The notes: generated by a model from the sequence alone, not told the origin. 64,000 nucleotides of DNA from Candidatus Protistibacter heckmannii (GCA_025050535.1 JALBVF010000001.1:124001-188000), one strand, 5' to 3'; shown: positions 30,027 to 40,810, numbered from the stretch's first letter. Numbers and translations: made by a program.

Positions 30027-31112
30027 TTAGAAGCGGTGACGCAGACCAACGCCGGCGGTGTAGCCGGTGCTGCTGACCGTGTTGTCCTTGCTGTACAGGT
30101 AGTTCGCGTACACGTCTGTGCGCTTTGACAGCGGGTAGTCGTAACCAACGAGCCATTCCGTCAGCGTCTTGCTGGTGGCGGCGGTCAGCTTGGTGCCGGC
30201 GTACTCGGCCAGGACCTTGCCGGGGCCGGCGGGGATCTGAGCCGAAACCGACCAGACCTTGGCTTCCAGGCCGGAGGCGCTCTGCTTGCTGTCCTGATAG
30301 GTCGCGAAGGCCTTGACCACGCTGAAGTCGTAGCTGCCGCCGACCATCCAGGTGTTGGTCGGCTGGTTGGCGGTGATGGTCACGCCGTTGACGGTGCCGG
30401 CAGCGTAGATGTTGGTCTGGGACGAGCCCGGGCTGTTGATCTTGGTCTGCTGGTAGTAGGCCGTCAAAGCGAGGGGGCCGTTGAAGTACAGGACGTTGCC
30501 GCCGTAGTTGGCCACTGAGCTGTCGCCGGCCACGCCGCCAGGAGCGTAGTGGAGGCTGACGGTCGCGCTGCCGAGGCTGGGCGACGAGTACTTGACCTGG
30601 TTATCCCAGGCGGTGTCGTTGACCAGCGAATCGACGGTGGTGAAGCTGCTGAACTGGGTGAAGTTGAAGTACGTGGCGTGCCACAGGGGGCTCCAGCCGC
30701 CGGAATCACCGTAGGCGTTGAACAGGATCGTCGGCAGGAACGACGGGTTGATGTCGTGGCCGAAGGAGAGCGTGCCCAGGCTGGTCGAGGACAGACCAAC
30801 GACAGCCGAACGGCCGAACAGGTTCGACGAGGCGGAGCCGCCGATGGTCGCGCCGGTGCCCGAGTTCAAGAGCGAGGCCAGATCGAAGAAGGCCTTGTTG
30901 CTGCCGCCCATATCTTCCGTGCCCTTGATGCCGAAGTACGAGGTGGTCATCGTTCCGCCGTTGAACTTGAAGGTGGTGCCGCTGCTGCCGATACCCTTCG
31001 TCGATCGGAAGCCAGCATCCATCAGGCCGTACACGGTGATGATGGATTGCGCTATCGCGGACGAGACATACAGCGCTGCAAGTGCACCGATTGCCAGTAG
31101 GGATTTCTTCAT
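30027..31112 (-). CDS. Gram-negative porin (outer membrane, trimeric type)
   Basis: A general-diffusion porin of the betaproteobacterial family, 361 aa. ATG 31112 is preceded by AAGGAGAAG. Residues 1-21 (MKKSLLAIGALAALYVSSAIA) are a signal peptide, and the mature protein begins QSIITVYGLMDAGF, close to the usual SSVTLYGxxDxG start. Alternating beta-strand sequence follows (YFGIKGTEDMGG, NQVKYSSPSLGSATVSLHYAPGG), ending YTAGVGLRHRF with the terminal Phe recognised by the assembly machinery. It looks intact. Sitting between uraD and the IS remnant within the purine region, it may have served nucleobase entry, but that is inference. Confidence 0.93.
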   Translation of the reverse strand: MKKSLLAIGALAALYVSSAIAQSIITVYGLMDAGFRSTKGIGSSGTTFKFNGGTMTTSYFGIKGTEDMGGSNKAFFDLASLLNSGTGATIGGSASSNLFGRSAVVGLSSTSLGTLSFGHDINPSFLPTILFNAYGDSGGWSPLWHATYFNFTQFSSFTTVDSLVNDTAWDNQVKYSSPSLGSATVSLHYAPGGVAGDSSVANYGGNVLYFNGPLALTAYYQQTKINSPGSSQTNIYAAGTVNGVTITANQPTNTWMVGGSYDFSVVKAFATYQDSKQSASGLEAKVWSVSAQIPAGPGKVLAEYAGTKLTAATSKTLTEWLVGYDYPLSKRTDVYANYLYSKDNTVSSTGYTAGVGLRHRF

Positions 31113-31182
31113 CACTTCTCCTTTGTTGCCAGTTAAAAAGCGCTCGGCCTCGCGACCTTTGCACACGGGGAAAAACATGGCC

Positions 31183-31707
31183 TCAGCCGCCCACCAGATC
31201 CTGGAGGCGAAACAGGCCAATTCGGTAAATCTGTTCCAGACACGCCTTGATCTCTTCGTTGCGGCCATGCTCGAGCCGGCGCACGAAGCTCTCGATCACG
31301 CTGGCGCGGGTATGTCCGCGCACGGCCAGGATGAACGGGAAGCCGAACTTCTCGCGGTAGGCGCCGTTGAGCATCTGCAGCCGGGTGAATTCCTCCGAGC
31401 TGCACTGGTCCAGGCCGGCGCCCTTCTGTTCGCGGGTGGACTCGTCGGTCAGCTCGCCACGCACCGCGGCCTTGCCGGCCAGTTCGGGGTGGGTGAGGAT
31501 CAGCTTCATCTGCGCCTCGGCGCCGGCGGCCTCGATTTCCGCGACCATGGCCGCGTGCAGCGCGGCGATGTCGGCGAAGGGCCGCTTCTCGGCGGCGCAC
31601 TCGACCACCCAGGGCGAATGTTCGAAGATGGTGTCGAGCGTGGTGACGAAGTCCGCCAGGCTCATGGCATTGAGTTCGGCGATCGAGAGGGTCGCGGTCG
31701 CGTTCAT
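31183..31707 (-). CDS. uraD: OHCU decarboxylase
   Basis: UraD decarboxylates 2-oxo-4-hydroxy-4-carboxy-5-ureidoimidazoline to S-allantoin, the last step of urate to allantoin. From ATG 31707 the 174-aa protein shows LADFVTTLDTIFEHSPWV, ILTHPELAGKA (the His-Pro that carries the proposed catalytic His), SSEEFTRLQMLNGAYREKFGFPFILAVRG and the C-terminal helix. Length and motifs fit a functional enzyme; no lesion is seen. Its ATG overlaps the TGA of puuE (ATGA), so translation was coupled to that gene. Confidence 0.92.
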   Translation of the reverse strand: MNATATLSIAELNAMSLADFVTTLDTIFEHSPWVVECAAEKRPFADIAALHAAMVAEIEAAGAEAQMKLILTHPELAGKAAVRGELTDESTREQKGAGLDQCSSEEFTRLQMLNGAYREKFGFPFILAVRGHTRASVIESFVRRLEHGRNEEIKACLEQIYRIGLFRLQDLVGG

Positions 31708-32621
31708 GCGGGCTGCACCTTGGTCATCCAATGCCGCGCGATGTCGATTCGCCGGCAGACCCAGGCCTTGCCGTGCGACTGGATGTAGTCGAGGAATTTC
31801 TGCAGCGCGCGCAGGCGGCAGTGCATGCCGACCGACATCATCTTCGGGCTGTTCAACCCGGCGGGATCGCCCTCGGCGTAGAGCACGTCGAAGCTTTCCT
31901 TCAGGTACTGGAAGAAATGCTCCGAGGTGTTGAAGCCCTGCGGCGATGCGAAGCGCATGTCATTGGCGTCCAGGGTGTAGGGCACCACGAGCTGCTTTTT
32001 CACGCTGCCGTCGGAGAGTGCGACGTCGGTCCAGAAGGGCAGGTCGTCGCCGTAGTAGTCGGAGTCGTAGGCAAAGCCGCCGTGCTCGACGACCAGCTTG
32101 CGGGTGTTGGGCGAATCGCAGCCAGTGTACCAGCCCAGGGGCGGCTCGCCGGTCAGTTCCTTGATGATCTCCACGCCGATGCACATATGCTCGCGCTCGG
32201 TGGCTTCATCGACGCCTTGGTAGTGGATCCAGCGCCAGCCGTGGCAGACGATCTCATGGCCGGCCTCGACAAAGGCGCGGGGCACGTCGGGGTGGCGCTG
32301 CAGGGCCATGGACACGCCGAACACGGTCAGGGGCAGCTTGCGCTGTTCGAATTCGCGCAGGATGCGCCAAACCCCGGCGCGCTAGCCGTACTCGTAGATC
32401 GATTCCATCGACATGTGGCGGTCGGGATAGGCCGCCGCGCCGATGATCTAGGACAGGAACTGTTCGGAACCAGCGTCGCCGTGCAGCACATTGTTCTCTC
32501 CGCCTTCCTCATAGTTGAGGACGAACTGGACGGCGATGCGGGCGCCGTCCAGCCATTGGGCATGCGGCACATCCCGGCCGTAGCCGACGAGGTCGAGGGG
32601 GGGGTAAGAACTAGTAGTCAA
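31704..32621 (-). pseudogene. puuE: Allantoinase PuuE (polysaccharide deacetylase-like), two nonsense codons
   Basis: PuuE opens the allantoin ring. The frame is uninterrupted except for two TAG codons. At 32448-32450, QFLS*IIGAAAYP has a stop where relatives have Glu. At 32382-32384, SIYEYG*RAGVW has a stop where relatives have Ser. Family motifs include YGRDVPHAQW, QFVLNYEEGGENNVLHGD, GHEIVCHGWRWIHYQ, YDSDYYGDDLPFW and NDMRFASPQGFNTSEHFF. Near the C-terminus MHCRL joins RALQKF, with a few residues apparently missing. No ATG fits the N-terminus; TTG at 32621 (LTTSSYPP) is the likely or mutated start. The stop overlaps the uraD start by ATGA. Confidence 0.88.
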
Positions 32622-32732
32622 AATCTTACGAATCGGTAAAAACCCCGAAGGGCTGAAGCAGAAGCCATAAACGCAATACATGTGCCGAAATGCGGCCGGC
32701 CTTTACGATTTCTTCCTCAAAAAACTTAATTA

Positions 32733-33855
32733 TTGATCCGGCAGGAAGAAGTTTTCATGCGGCGTATTTGACGCGGGGATCCTGGAAGTAGGATTTCACG
32801 CGTTCGGGATGGGTTTCGATGAACGCCATGTGGTTCTTTGCTGCGGCGTGTAATTTGGCCTTTGTTCTGACGGGGACTCGTGTGCTGATGACATGTTTCA
32901 GGTCGGCGTTGAGTCGCTCATCCAGATTGAGCTCCGGGCTGTAGCTTGGCAGGTAAAAGACTTCGATGTCGGCTTGGTGCTCGGCAAGCCATGCCTTGAC
33001 CGGCTTGCAGTGATGCACGCCGAGGTTGTCGAGGATCAGGAACACTTTCTTGCCCGCGCGCTTGCCATCGGCCACCAGCGCCTCGAAGAACTCAATGAGC
33101 TTCTCGTGGTTAAAGGCACCATCGATGATCATCCAGCTTGCCTTGCCCTGATTGGTCACCGTGGAAATCATCGACAGCTTCTGTCGCGTACCTCTAACCG
33201 CCATCGTGACCGGGGCTTGCCCTTTGGGAGCATAACTGCGGCCCCGAACATCCGTATTCACCAACGCGGTTTCGTCACCCCAGTGAATCTCGCCACCTTC
33301 GGCCTTGGCACGCTTCTCGATGGCCAGATACTCCTGATCGATCCACTGCTTGACAGACTCCGGTCGCTGTTCGTAAGCGCGCTTGATCGGCTTTTTCGGC
33401 GTGAAACCCCAGCGCTTGAGGTAGTCTCCGACCGCACGTATTGAGAGTCTGAACGCGTATTCCTGTTCGATGAACAGCATGACCGCGCCTCGCGTCCAGA
33501 GCGCAGATTCCATCTTCAACTGCTCCGGACGTTTGTCGCAGATCATGCGCCGGATTGCTTCTTCTTGATCCGCATTCAGCCGTCTTCCGTCTCCTGGCGT
33601 ACGAGCTCGTGGGCACGGCTTCAGGGCCACCGCACCCCCTTCTTCATATAGATCAATGGCCAGTCGAGCCGCCGGGTAACTCAGCCCCGTCAACTCCACG
33701 ATGGCCATGACTCCGTATCCCTTCCGATGAAACCTCACGACCTGCTTTCGCCTCTCGTGCAGTTGCTTCAGTTTCTGGTATCGAGCGTCTTCTTTTTCTA
33801 TGCCAATTCAATACCAGAAATGATAATAAGTTCAATCTTTATATTGCCGCGTCAA
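32733..33855 (-). mobile_element. IS630-family element, copy 4 (full length, 1,123 bp)
   Basis: Complete element with left end TTGATCCGGCAGGAAGAAG at 32733 and right end complementary to TTGACGCGGCAATATAAAG at 33855. Thirteen of 19 terminal positions match between ends. TA flanks both sides (32731-32732, 33856-33857). One transposase gene occupies nearly the whole length. Together with copy 6 it defines the full element from which the 827-, 810- and 508-bp copies derive. Confidence 0.95.
32755..33738 (-). CDS. IS630-family transposase (copy 4)
   Basis: A DDE transposase of the IS630/Tc1-mariner superfamily, 327 aa from GTG 33738. The N-terminus has helix-turn-helix elements (GYGVMAIVELTGLSYPAARLAIDLYEEGG; AIRRMICDKRPEQL). 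The catalytic core shows HWGDETALVN (first Asp), VFLILDNLGVHHCK (second Asp) and [12 protein letters not shown] (Glu). In copy 1 the same gene begins 21 codons further upstream with ATG. Here that codon (33799-33801) is ATA, so the real start is either ATA or this GTG. The frame is otherwise intact, so it may still be active. Confidence 0.92.
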   Translation of the reverse strand: MRFHRKGYGVMAIVELTGLSYPAARLAIDLYEEGGAVALKPCPRARTPGDGRRLNADQEEAIRRMICDKRPEQLKMESALWTRGAVMLFIEQEYAFRLSIRAVGDYLKRWGFTPKKPIKRAYEQRPESVKQWIDQEYLAIEKRAKAEGGEIHWGDETALVNTDVRGRSYAPKGQAPVTMAVRGTRQKLSMISTVTNQGKASWMIIDGAFNHEKLIEFFEALVADGKRAGKKVFLILDNLGVHHCKPVKAWLAEHQADIEVFYLPSYSPELNLDERLNADLKHVISTRVPVRTKAKLHAAAKNHMAFIETHPERVKSYFQDPRVKYAA

Positions 33856-33865
33856 TAGGTCCGCA

Positions 33866-34741
33866 ATGGCAAGCCAGAAGCTAACCGCGTTTGAACGGAC
33901 CGTCTTAACTGGTCTAGCCAGGAAAGCCGGACTCGCAGGAGCAGTGCTGGAGGCATGGGCAGACCTGCCCGCCGACTCTGTGCAGTCCGCCCGTTCGCTT
34001 ATCGACGCGGCGCAACTGGGTGTGACAGAAGAATGCGCGACACAGGAGCTGCTCGAGCGCTCAGCCCTCCTGGGACTCGTTGAGACGACGCCGGCAGGAT
34101 TCAAACCACGTGACGGCGTGCATGAGCGTTTCCTGCACCTGGCGTTCGCTTTTTATGCTGTTGAGCACTACCGGTCGTCGGTGCACCGCGATGCAACCGA
34201 GGCACAGGTTGTGCTGACCAAGCCGCCTCGGCCCAGTGTATTGGAGCAAAAGCTCTCGGTCCTAGGTTGGCGAACTACTGAACTGGAGCCCACGGAGCAC
34301 GCCTTCCACAACATGGTACGAGCAGCCCGGCGTCGCGTGGTCGTCATGACCACGTTCCTAGACTATACAGGGGAAGCTTGGCTGCAGGATCTGCTGTCGT
34401 ATGTGACCCCAGGAGTCGAGCGCATGTTGATTCTTCGCAGTCTGGAAGACAACACACGGAAGGACTATCCATTTGGATTCGATGCCCTGTGCCGTTGCTC
34501 ACGGCACAGGGCATTCGGATATTCAACTACTCGATTCCGAGCATAGATGGTGTGGCTGGAGACCTTTCATGCTAAGGCGGTGCTGTGCGACCGCAGCTTA
34601 GCCTATCTCGGATCTTCAAATATAACGGCAGCCTCCCTCGAGCACTCGATAGAAATGGGCGTTGTGCTGGAGGGGCGTGCCGCTACCAGTGTGGCTGAGG
34701 TTATTGACGCTGTTCTAGCCGCTGCCACCCGGCGGGTTTGA
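33866..34741 (+). pseudogene. Phospholipase D-like protein (resembles DISARM DrmC), frame broken twice
   Basis: From ATG 33866, 9 nt after the IS copy 4 flank, the frame encodes an all-alpha N-terminal region, then VLTKPPRPSVLEQKLSVLGW and RRRVVVMTTFLDYTGEAWLQDLL. Around 34485-34555 the conserved sequence moves to another frame (TAQGIRIFNYSIP) and back. A TAG (34544-34546) interrupts the original frame before ETFHAKAVLCDRSLAYLGSSN, the PLD HxKxxxxD...GSSN motif, and the C-terminus to 34741. Single-HxK PLD proteins of this size occur in defence loci such as DISARM (DrmC), but no other drm gene is present. Base composition is visibly less G+C-rich than its neighbours, suggesting horizontal origin. 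Confidence 0.7.
34484..34512. repeat. Perfect 12-bp palindromic arms inside the PLD pseudogene
   Basis: GCCCTGTGCCGT, a TGCTC spacer, then ACGGCACAGGGC: 12 of 12 bp pair. It coincides with the first point where the conserved protein sequence changes frame. Confidence 0.85.
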
Positions 34742-34891
34742 GTCCTTTTCCCCAACCGAGCAATAGAAAAGAAGGTCTGGAACCCTTGACCTTCCCCCTC
34801 TAGGCGTAGCTGTCAATCGACAGGAAGTCCGGTTGATGATAGCGCGGATTTTTGCTTACATCCGCCGTTAAATGCGCGGAAATTGAAAATA

Positions 34892-34919
34892 CCCCGAAAG
34901 CATTTTCAATGCCACGGGG
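34892..34919 (-). terminator. Hairpin downstream of tRNA-Asn
   Basis: Read on the minus strand, CCCCG-TG-GCATT-GAA-AATGC-TTT-CGGGG is followed by TATTTTC. A two-part stem just past the tRNA 3' end is suited to terminate or process the transcript. The rest of 34742-34931 contains nothing I recognise. Confidence 0.6.
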
Positions 34920-34931
34920 CTTTATATTCTT

Positions 34932-35007
34932 TGGCTCCCCGACCTGGGCTCGAACCAGGGACCTACGGATTAACAGTCCGGCGCTCTACCGACTGAGCTA
35001 TCGGGGA
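34932..35007 (-). tRNA. tRNA-Asn (anticodon GTT)
   Basis: The 76-nt cloverleaf reads TCCCCGATAGCTCAGTCGGT..., with acceptor stem TCCCCGA/TCGGGGA, anticodon loop CTGTTAA (GTT), T-loop GGTTCGAGCC and an encoded CCA end. It is complete. tRNA genes are common integration sites. The foreign-looking PLD gene lies directly downstream of its 3' end, but I found no repeat of the tRNA 3' end to prove an attachment site. Confidence 0.97.
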
Positions 35008-35078
35008 AAATAGGTACTATTATAGCCAAGTCTGACCAATCCAGTCAAATCTGTTTCACATTTCGCTTTTCATCACCG

Positions 35079-35870
35079 ATGTCCCAGCTGAATCTCCCTC
35101 GCATTCTCACGATCGCCGGCTCCGACAGCGGCGGCGGGGCTGGGATCCAGGTGGACCTCAAGACCATCGCCGCACTGGGCGGACACAGCATGAGCGCCAT
35201 CACCGCGCTCACCGCGCAGAACACCATGGGCGGGAGTCTGATCGAGCCGGTGTCGGTGGGCATGGTCTCGTCTCAGATCGACATGGTGGCCGAGGACATC
35301 GGCGTGGACGCCGCCAAGATCGGCATGCTCGCCGACGGCAATATCGTGCGCGTGGTGGCCGCGGCCCTGGAGCGCAACCGCATCGAGAAGGTCGTCGTCG
35401 ATCCGGTGCTGCGTTCGACCACGGGCGCGGACCTGGGCGGCGAGGCGGTGCGCGACGCGATCATCGCCCGCCTGTTTCCTCTCGCGGCCTTGATCACCCC
35501 CAATCTGCATGAATGCGGCGTACTGCTCGGTGAAGTGGTGGAACGGCGCGAGCAGATGGCTGGCGATGAGGAAGAGGTCATCGCCGATCTGCTGATGACG
35601 GCGGACGGCGTGAAGCAGTGGTTCGAGCATGCACGCATTTCGACGCGCAACGTGCACGGCACGGGCTGCACGCTCTCGGCCGCAATCGCGACTTATCTGG
35701 GGCGGGGCCTGCCGCTGGTGGAGGCCGTCGAGAATGGCATCGGCTATGTACAGGGCGCCATCGCGGCGGGCGTGGGGCTGCGCGCCTTGGCGAGGGCGCG
35801 GGCCCGCTGTGGCCCGCCTGGGTGCGGGACACGAAAAAAGCGGATAAGCGGCGGACAAGCCGGCAGATGA
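35079..35870 (+). pseudogene. thiD: HMP/HMP-P kinase ThiD with internal deletion and altered C-terminus
   Basis: ThiD phosphorylates the thiamine pyrimidine precursor. From ATG 35079: [69 protein letters not shown] and NVHGTGCTLSAAIATYLGRGLPL, all family landmarks. Between EQMAG and DEEEVIADLLMTADG about 20 residues are missing in frame, including the conserved VLVKGGH strand of the ribokinase fold. At the end the expected GEGAGPLWPAW lies in another frame, and the present frame runs on as an unrelated Arg/Gly-rich tail. The frame is open but the product is unlikely to fold normally. Confidence 0.8.
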
Positions 35871-35940
35871 TGCGGCCGGCAATGCCGCGAGCAAGCCGGG
35901 CGAGGACCGGCCGCACGGGCCGCCGACCGCGGCGGCGCCC

Positions 35941-36537
35941 TCAGATCCTGGCGGCCGCGAATTCATTCTGCAAGGCCGCGATCGCGGCGGCGGGATCCGC
36001 CGCTTCGGTGATCGCGCGCACGACGGCCACCGAACTGGCGCCCGTCTTCAAGACTTCCCGCATGTTCTCCAGATTCACGCAGCCGATGGCGATGGTCGGG
36101 AAGCCGGCCGCCATGCGCACGTAGCGCGCGAGTTCGTCCAGGCCTTGCGGGGCCGACTTCATTGGTTTGGTGGTCGTGTGAAAGACCGCGCCGATCGCCA
36201 CGTAGCGGGGCTTGAGAGCGAGCGCGCGCTGCAGCTCGGCGTCGCTGTGGGTGCTGGCGCCCAGGCGCAGGCCGGAGGCGCGCAGCGCGTCGAGGTCGGC
36301 GGGGGAGAGTGCGTCGAGATCTTCCTGGCCGAGATGCACGCCGTAGGCGCCCGCGGCGACGGCTTCGCGCACCTGGGCCTCGAGTTTCGCGCGGTCGCCG
36401 TCTTGCATCTTGTAACGCAGCTGCACCATCTCGATGCCGGCGTCCGCCGTGCGCCTGACCCAGTCGGCGGTTGGCACCACGGCGTAGACGCCGAGCGAGG
36501 CGGGGCAGGAGGGAAAGGCGTGCGTGCTGAGGGTCAT
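35941..36537 (-). pseudogene. thiE: Thiamine phosphate synthase ThiE lacking part of the active site
   Basis: ThiE joins the pyrimidine and thiazole halves of thiamine. The 198-aa frame from ATG 36537 contains GVYAVVPTADWVRRTADAGIEMVQLRYK, AGAYGVHLGQEDLDAL, RLGASTHSDAELQRAL, YVAIGAVFHTTTKP and the phosphate-binding end. Between REAVAA and GAYGVHLG about 20 residues are absent, which in relatives include the FINDHW/LFVND substrate- and Mg-binding strand. AIGCVN replaces the usual AIGGI/V. The frame stayed open, but catalysis is unlikely. Confidence 0.78.
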
Positions 36538-36625
36538 GATGCTGGATCCGGTGCGGAGTGTGCCGAAGCGCTGTTGTCGGGAGTGGGCCGGGCGGGTGCG
36601 CCGTCCTGTGCCGGCGGCGCGGCGT

Positions 36626-37429
36626 TTATGTCTGATGCCAGAAGAGCATGCCGACCACGGGCGTGCTGGGCTTGGCCGCGTCCTGCTCGGCGATCTCGCC
36701 GCCGAGGAAGGCGAGACGCCCGGCGCGCATGGCCTGGGCGAAGGCGTCGGCGAGGGCGACGGGATCGCGCGCCTGCGCGACCGCCGTGTTCAGCAGCACG
36801 CCGTCGTAGCCCCATTCCATGACCTCGCAGGCGTGCGAGGGTAGGCCGAGGCCGGCGTCGATCAGCATGGGCACGTCAATGCGTTCGCGCAGCGTGCGCA
36901 GGGCGTAGGGATTGACGGCGCCCTTGCCCGTGCCAATGGGCGCGGCCCAGGACATGACGGCCTGGCAGCCCACGTCGACCAGCCTGCGGCACAGGACGAG
37001 GTCTTCGGTGCAGTAGGGCAGGACCTCGAAGCCTTCGCGCAGCAGGCGCTCGGCGGCGGCGTGCAGGCCGAGCGTGTCGGGTTGCAGCGTGTAGTCGTCT
37101 CCGATCAGCTCGAGCTTGATCCATTCGGTATTGAAGACTTCGCGCGCCATCATGGCCGTGGCGATGACTTCGTCGAGGCTGTGGCAGCCGGCGGTGTTGG
37201 GCAGCACGGGCAGCACGGGCACGCCGAGCTTGCCGAGCAGGGCCCAGAAGGACTGCCCGCCCTGGCCAGCGTCCGCGCCGTGAGCATGGCGGGCGTGGCG
37301 GTGCGCACCGCGTCCTCGAGCACCTTGGACGAGGGATAACGCGAGGTGCCGAGCAGCAGGCGACTGGAGAAAGTCCGCGCCGTAGAGCGTGAGCCCGTCG
37401 GGCGGGAATGCGATCTGTGGGTGGTCCAT
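36626..37429 (-). pseudogene. thiG: Thiazole synthase ThiG with two compensating frameshifts
   Basis: ThiG forms the thiazole ring on ThiS-thiocarboxylate. From ATG 37429 the frame is open for 267 codons, but residues about 22-58 ([12 protein letters not shown]...GADAGQGG) are out of phase. The true sequence [38 protein letters not shown] lies one frame over. A one-base insertion near 37365 and a loss of four bases (one GGGC repeat) near 37260 explain it. The lost stretch contains the conserved [10 protein letters not shown] motif. Downstream [16 protein letters not shown], with the catalytic Lys, and [14 protein letters not shown] are intact. Confidence 0.85.
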
Positions 37430-37445
37430 ATTGGGCTCGATAGGT

Positions 37446-37643
37446 TCAGCCGCCGGTGATCGGCACGACGACTTCCATGCGGTCGCCGTCCGTCAGCTGC
37501 GTGTCCGCGTAGCTCAGGCGCGAGACGAACGGGGTGTTCACCGCGACGGCGAAGGGTGGTGTGGCGCCGTAGGCGGCCAGGGCCTGGGCCACGGTGGCGG
37601 CGTCGGGGAGTTGGAAGGCTTGCTGGTTGATGAGTACTTGCAT
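37446..37643 (-). CDS. thiS: Sulfur carrier protein ThiS
   Basis: A 65-aa ubiquitin-fold protein, [22 protein letters not shown]..., ending in the required Gly-Gly (VPITGG) that is adenylated and thiocarboxylated to feed sulfur to Thi[11 protein letters not shown] and DGDRMEVV match the family. It is intact and lies between thiO and thiG, the standard cluster order. It is the only clearly undamaged gene of the thi cluster. Confidence 0.92.
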   Translation of the reverse strand: MQVLINQQAFQLPDAATVAQALAAYGATPPFAVAVNTPFVSRLSYADTQLTDGDRMEVVVPITGG

Positions 37644-37651
37644 GGCGGCGG

Positions 37652-38601
37652 TCAGTTGGCGATGACGGCGCCGGGCGCGAGGGATGCGGCGTCCTTGCGC
37701 AGCGCGTCGAGCATGCCCAGGGCGTTCTCGACGACCGCCGGCGCGATCATGAAGCCGTGGCGGTACAGGCCGTTGATGCGCAGCAGCCCGGCGCCGGCCT
37801 GCTCCACGCGCAGCAGGTTGTCAGGCAGCGCGGGCCGGGGGTTGGCGGCGATCTCTAGGATGCGCGCCTCGCCGAAGGCCGGATTCAGCGAATGGGCGGC
37901 GGAGAGCAGCTCCAGCGCGGAGCGCACCGTGGCGGGGTCATCGTCCTCGCTTTCGAGTTCGGTGGCGCCGATGACGAAGACGCCCTCGGGCTTGGGCGCG
38001 ATGTAGATCGGATAGCGCGGATGGATCAGGCGCACCGGGCGGTGCAGCCGTATCTCTTCGCTGTGCACGCGGATCACTTCGCCGCGCACGCCGCGCAGCG
38101 TGGGCATGTCGGGCTTGGCGCCGAGACTACGGCAGTCGACGCCCCAGTCCACGCCGCAGCGCTTGAGCAGCGTGTCGGGATCGGTCTCCTCGCCCCAGCG
38201 CAGATCCACGCCCAGCCTGCACAGCTCGGCTGCCAGCGCGTCGAGCAGGCCGCGGTTGTCGAGCAGACCTTCGCCGGGCAGATAGAGGCCTTGCGCGAAG
38301 CGCGCGCCGCGTCGACGCGTTCGGTGGCGCTGCCGGCGCGCTGCAGGAAGACGGGCTTGGCTGCATGCCGGTTGAGTTCGGCGATCCATTGCGTCCACAG
38401 CAGCAGGCTGGCCGCGCCCAGGCGCGTGAGCATGGGTTCGCTGATGGCGGACTCGGCGAGCGGCGCGAGCATGGCCGCGGTCGGCGAGCGTGACGCGGTG
38501 GCCGGCGAGCGCCAGCCGCCAGGCGAGCAGGCGGCCCACAGGCTGCCGCCGGCGATGGCGTAGTGCGCCGCCGCCGCGCAGCCTGGAGCGCTCCTGCTCA
38601 T
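37652..38601 (-). pseudogene. thiO: Glycine oxidase ThiO, frameshifted
   Basis: ThiO oxidises glycine to the imine used by ThiG. From ATG 38601 the N-terminus reads AHYAIAGGSLWAACSPGG, with the expected GGGLMGRLLAWRLALAGHRV partly in a second frame (from 38539). MLAPLAESAISEPMLTRLGAASLLLWTQWIAELN is in the first frame. From about 38310 the C-terminal two thirds (LYLPGEGLLDNRGLLDAL, RGEVIRVHSEEI, HPRYPIYIAPKPEGVFVIGATELESED, NGLYRHGFMIAPAV) read cleanly in the second frame to 37652. At least two frameshifts hit the FAD-binding half. Confidence 0.85.
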
Positions 38602-38656
38602 GCCGTGGTCCGCCTCTCGCATAGGCCTTGTCCTGGTGTTCCGCGCGCCTTCGGGC

Positions 38657-40536
<1,880 letters not shown>

Positions 40537-40624
40537 GGCCGGCCCCCTGAAAGTGGCGGACAAAACCAGGGTCTGGCTTGGCAGGGTTCCGTTGGATCAG
40601 GCGCCGGAACCGGCTGCCGCTGAA

Positions 40625-40713
40625 ACTCCACACGCCAGTATTACCTGGATAGGGTAGAGGGTATTTCTCAGCTGGCCGCCGGCTTGAATCACCCGGCGCA
40701 GCACCCCCGTTTC
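40625..40713 (-). promoter_or_regulatory. TPP riboswitch upstream of thiC
   Basis: On the minus strand GGGGGTGC opens the element. The invariant CAGCTGAGAAATACCC (CTGAGA at 40671-40666) is followed by TATCCAGGTAATACTGGCGTG, matching the conserved thi-box core ACCTGAT.UGGxTAATGCCAGCGxAG with an ACC-to-CCA variation. The leader ends about 90 nt before the thiC ATG, so it should repress thiC-O-S-G-E when thiamine pyrophosphate is plentiful. The element itself looks intact although the genes it controls are not. Confidence 0.9.
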
Positions 40714-40781
40714 ATCCTTGCGGCGGATTATATGCCATGACGCCGGAAGCACCTGCGGGGAAGAACCCCGAGGCGGCCCTG

Positions 40782-40810
40782 GGTCTTGCTTAAGTCTTGC
40801 TTAGGTCTTG
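40782..40810. repeat. 11-bp tandem repeat at the 3' end of the ferredoxin reductase gene
   Basis: GTCTTGCTTAA, GTCTTGCTTAG, GTCTTG: about 2.6 units of an 11-bp repeat spanning the stop codon. Slippage here probably altered the last codons. Confidence 0.7.

Noticed and set aside
33866-34741. A functional DISARM or BREX defence system
   Set aside because: Only one broken PLD gene and a headless WYL regulator are present; no methylase, helicase or other core component is seen in the window.
34932-35007. An integrated island with attachment sites at tRNA-Asn
   Set aside because: The foreign-looking gene is adjacent, but I found no repeat of the tRNA 3' end and no integrase gene.
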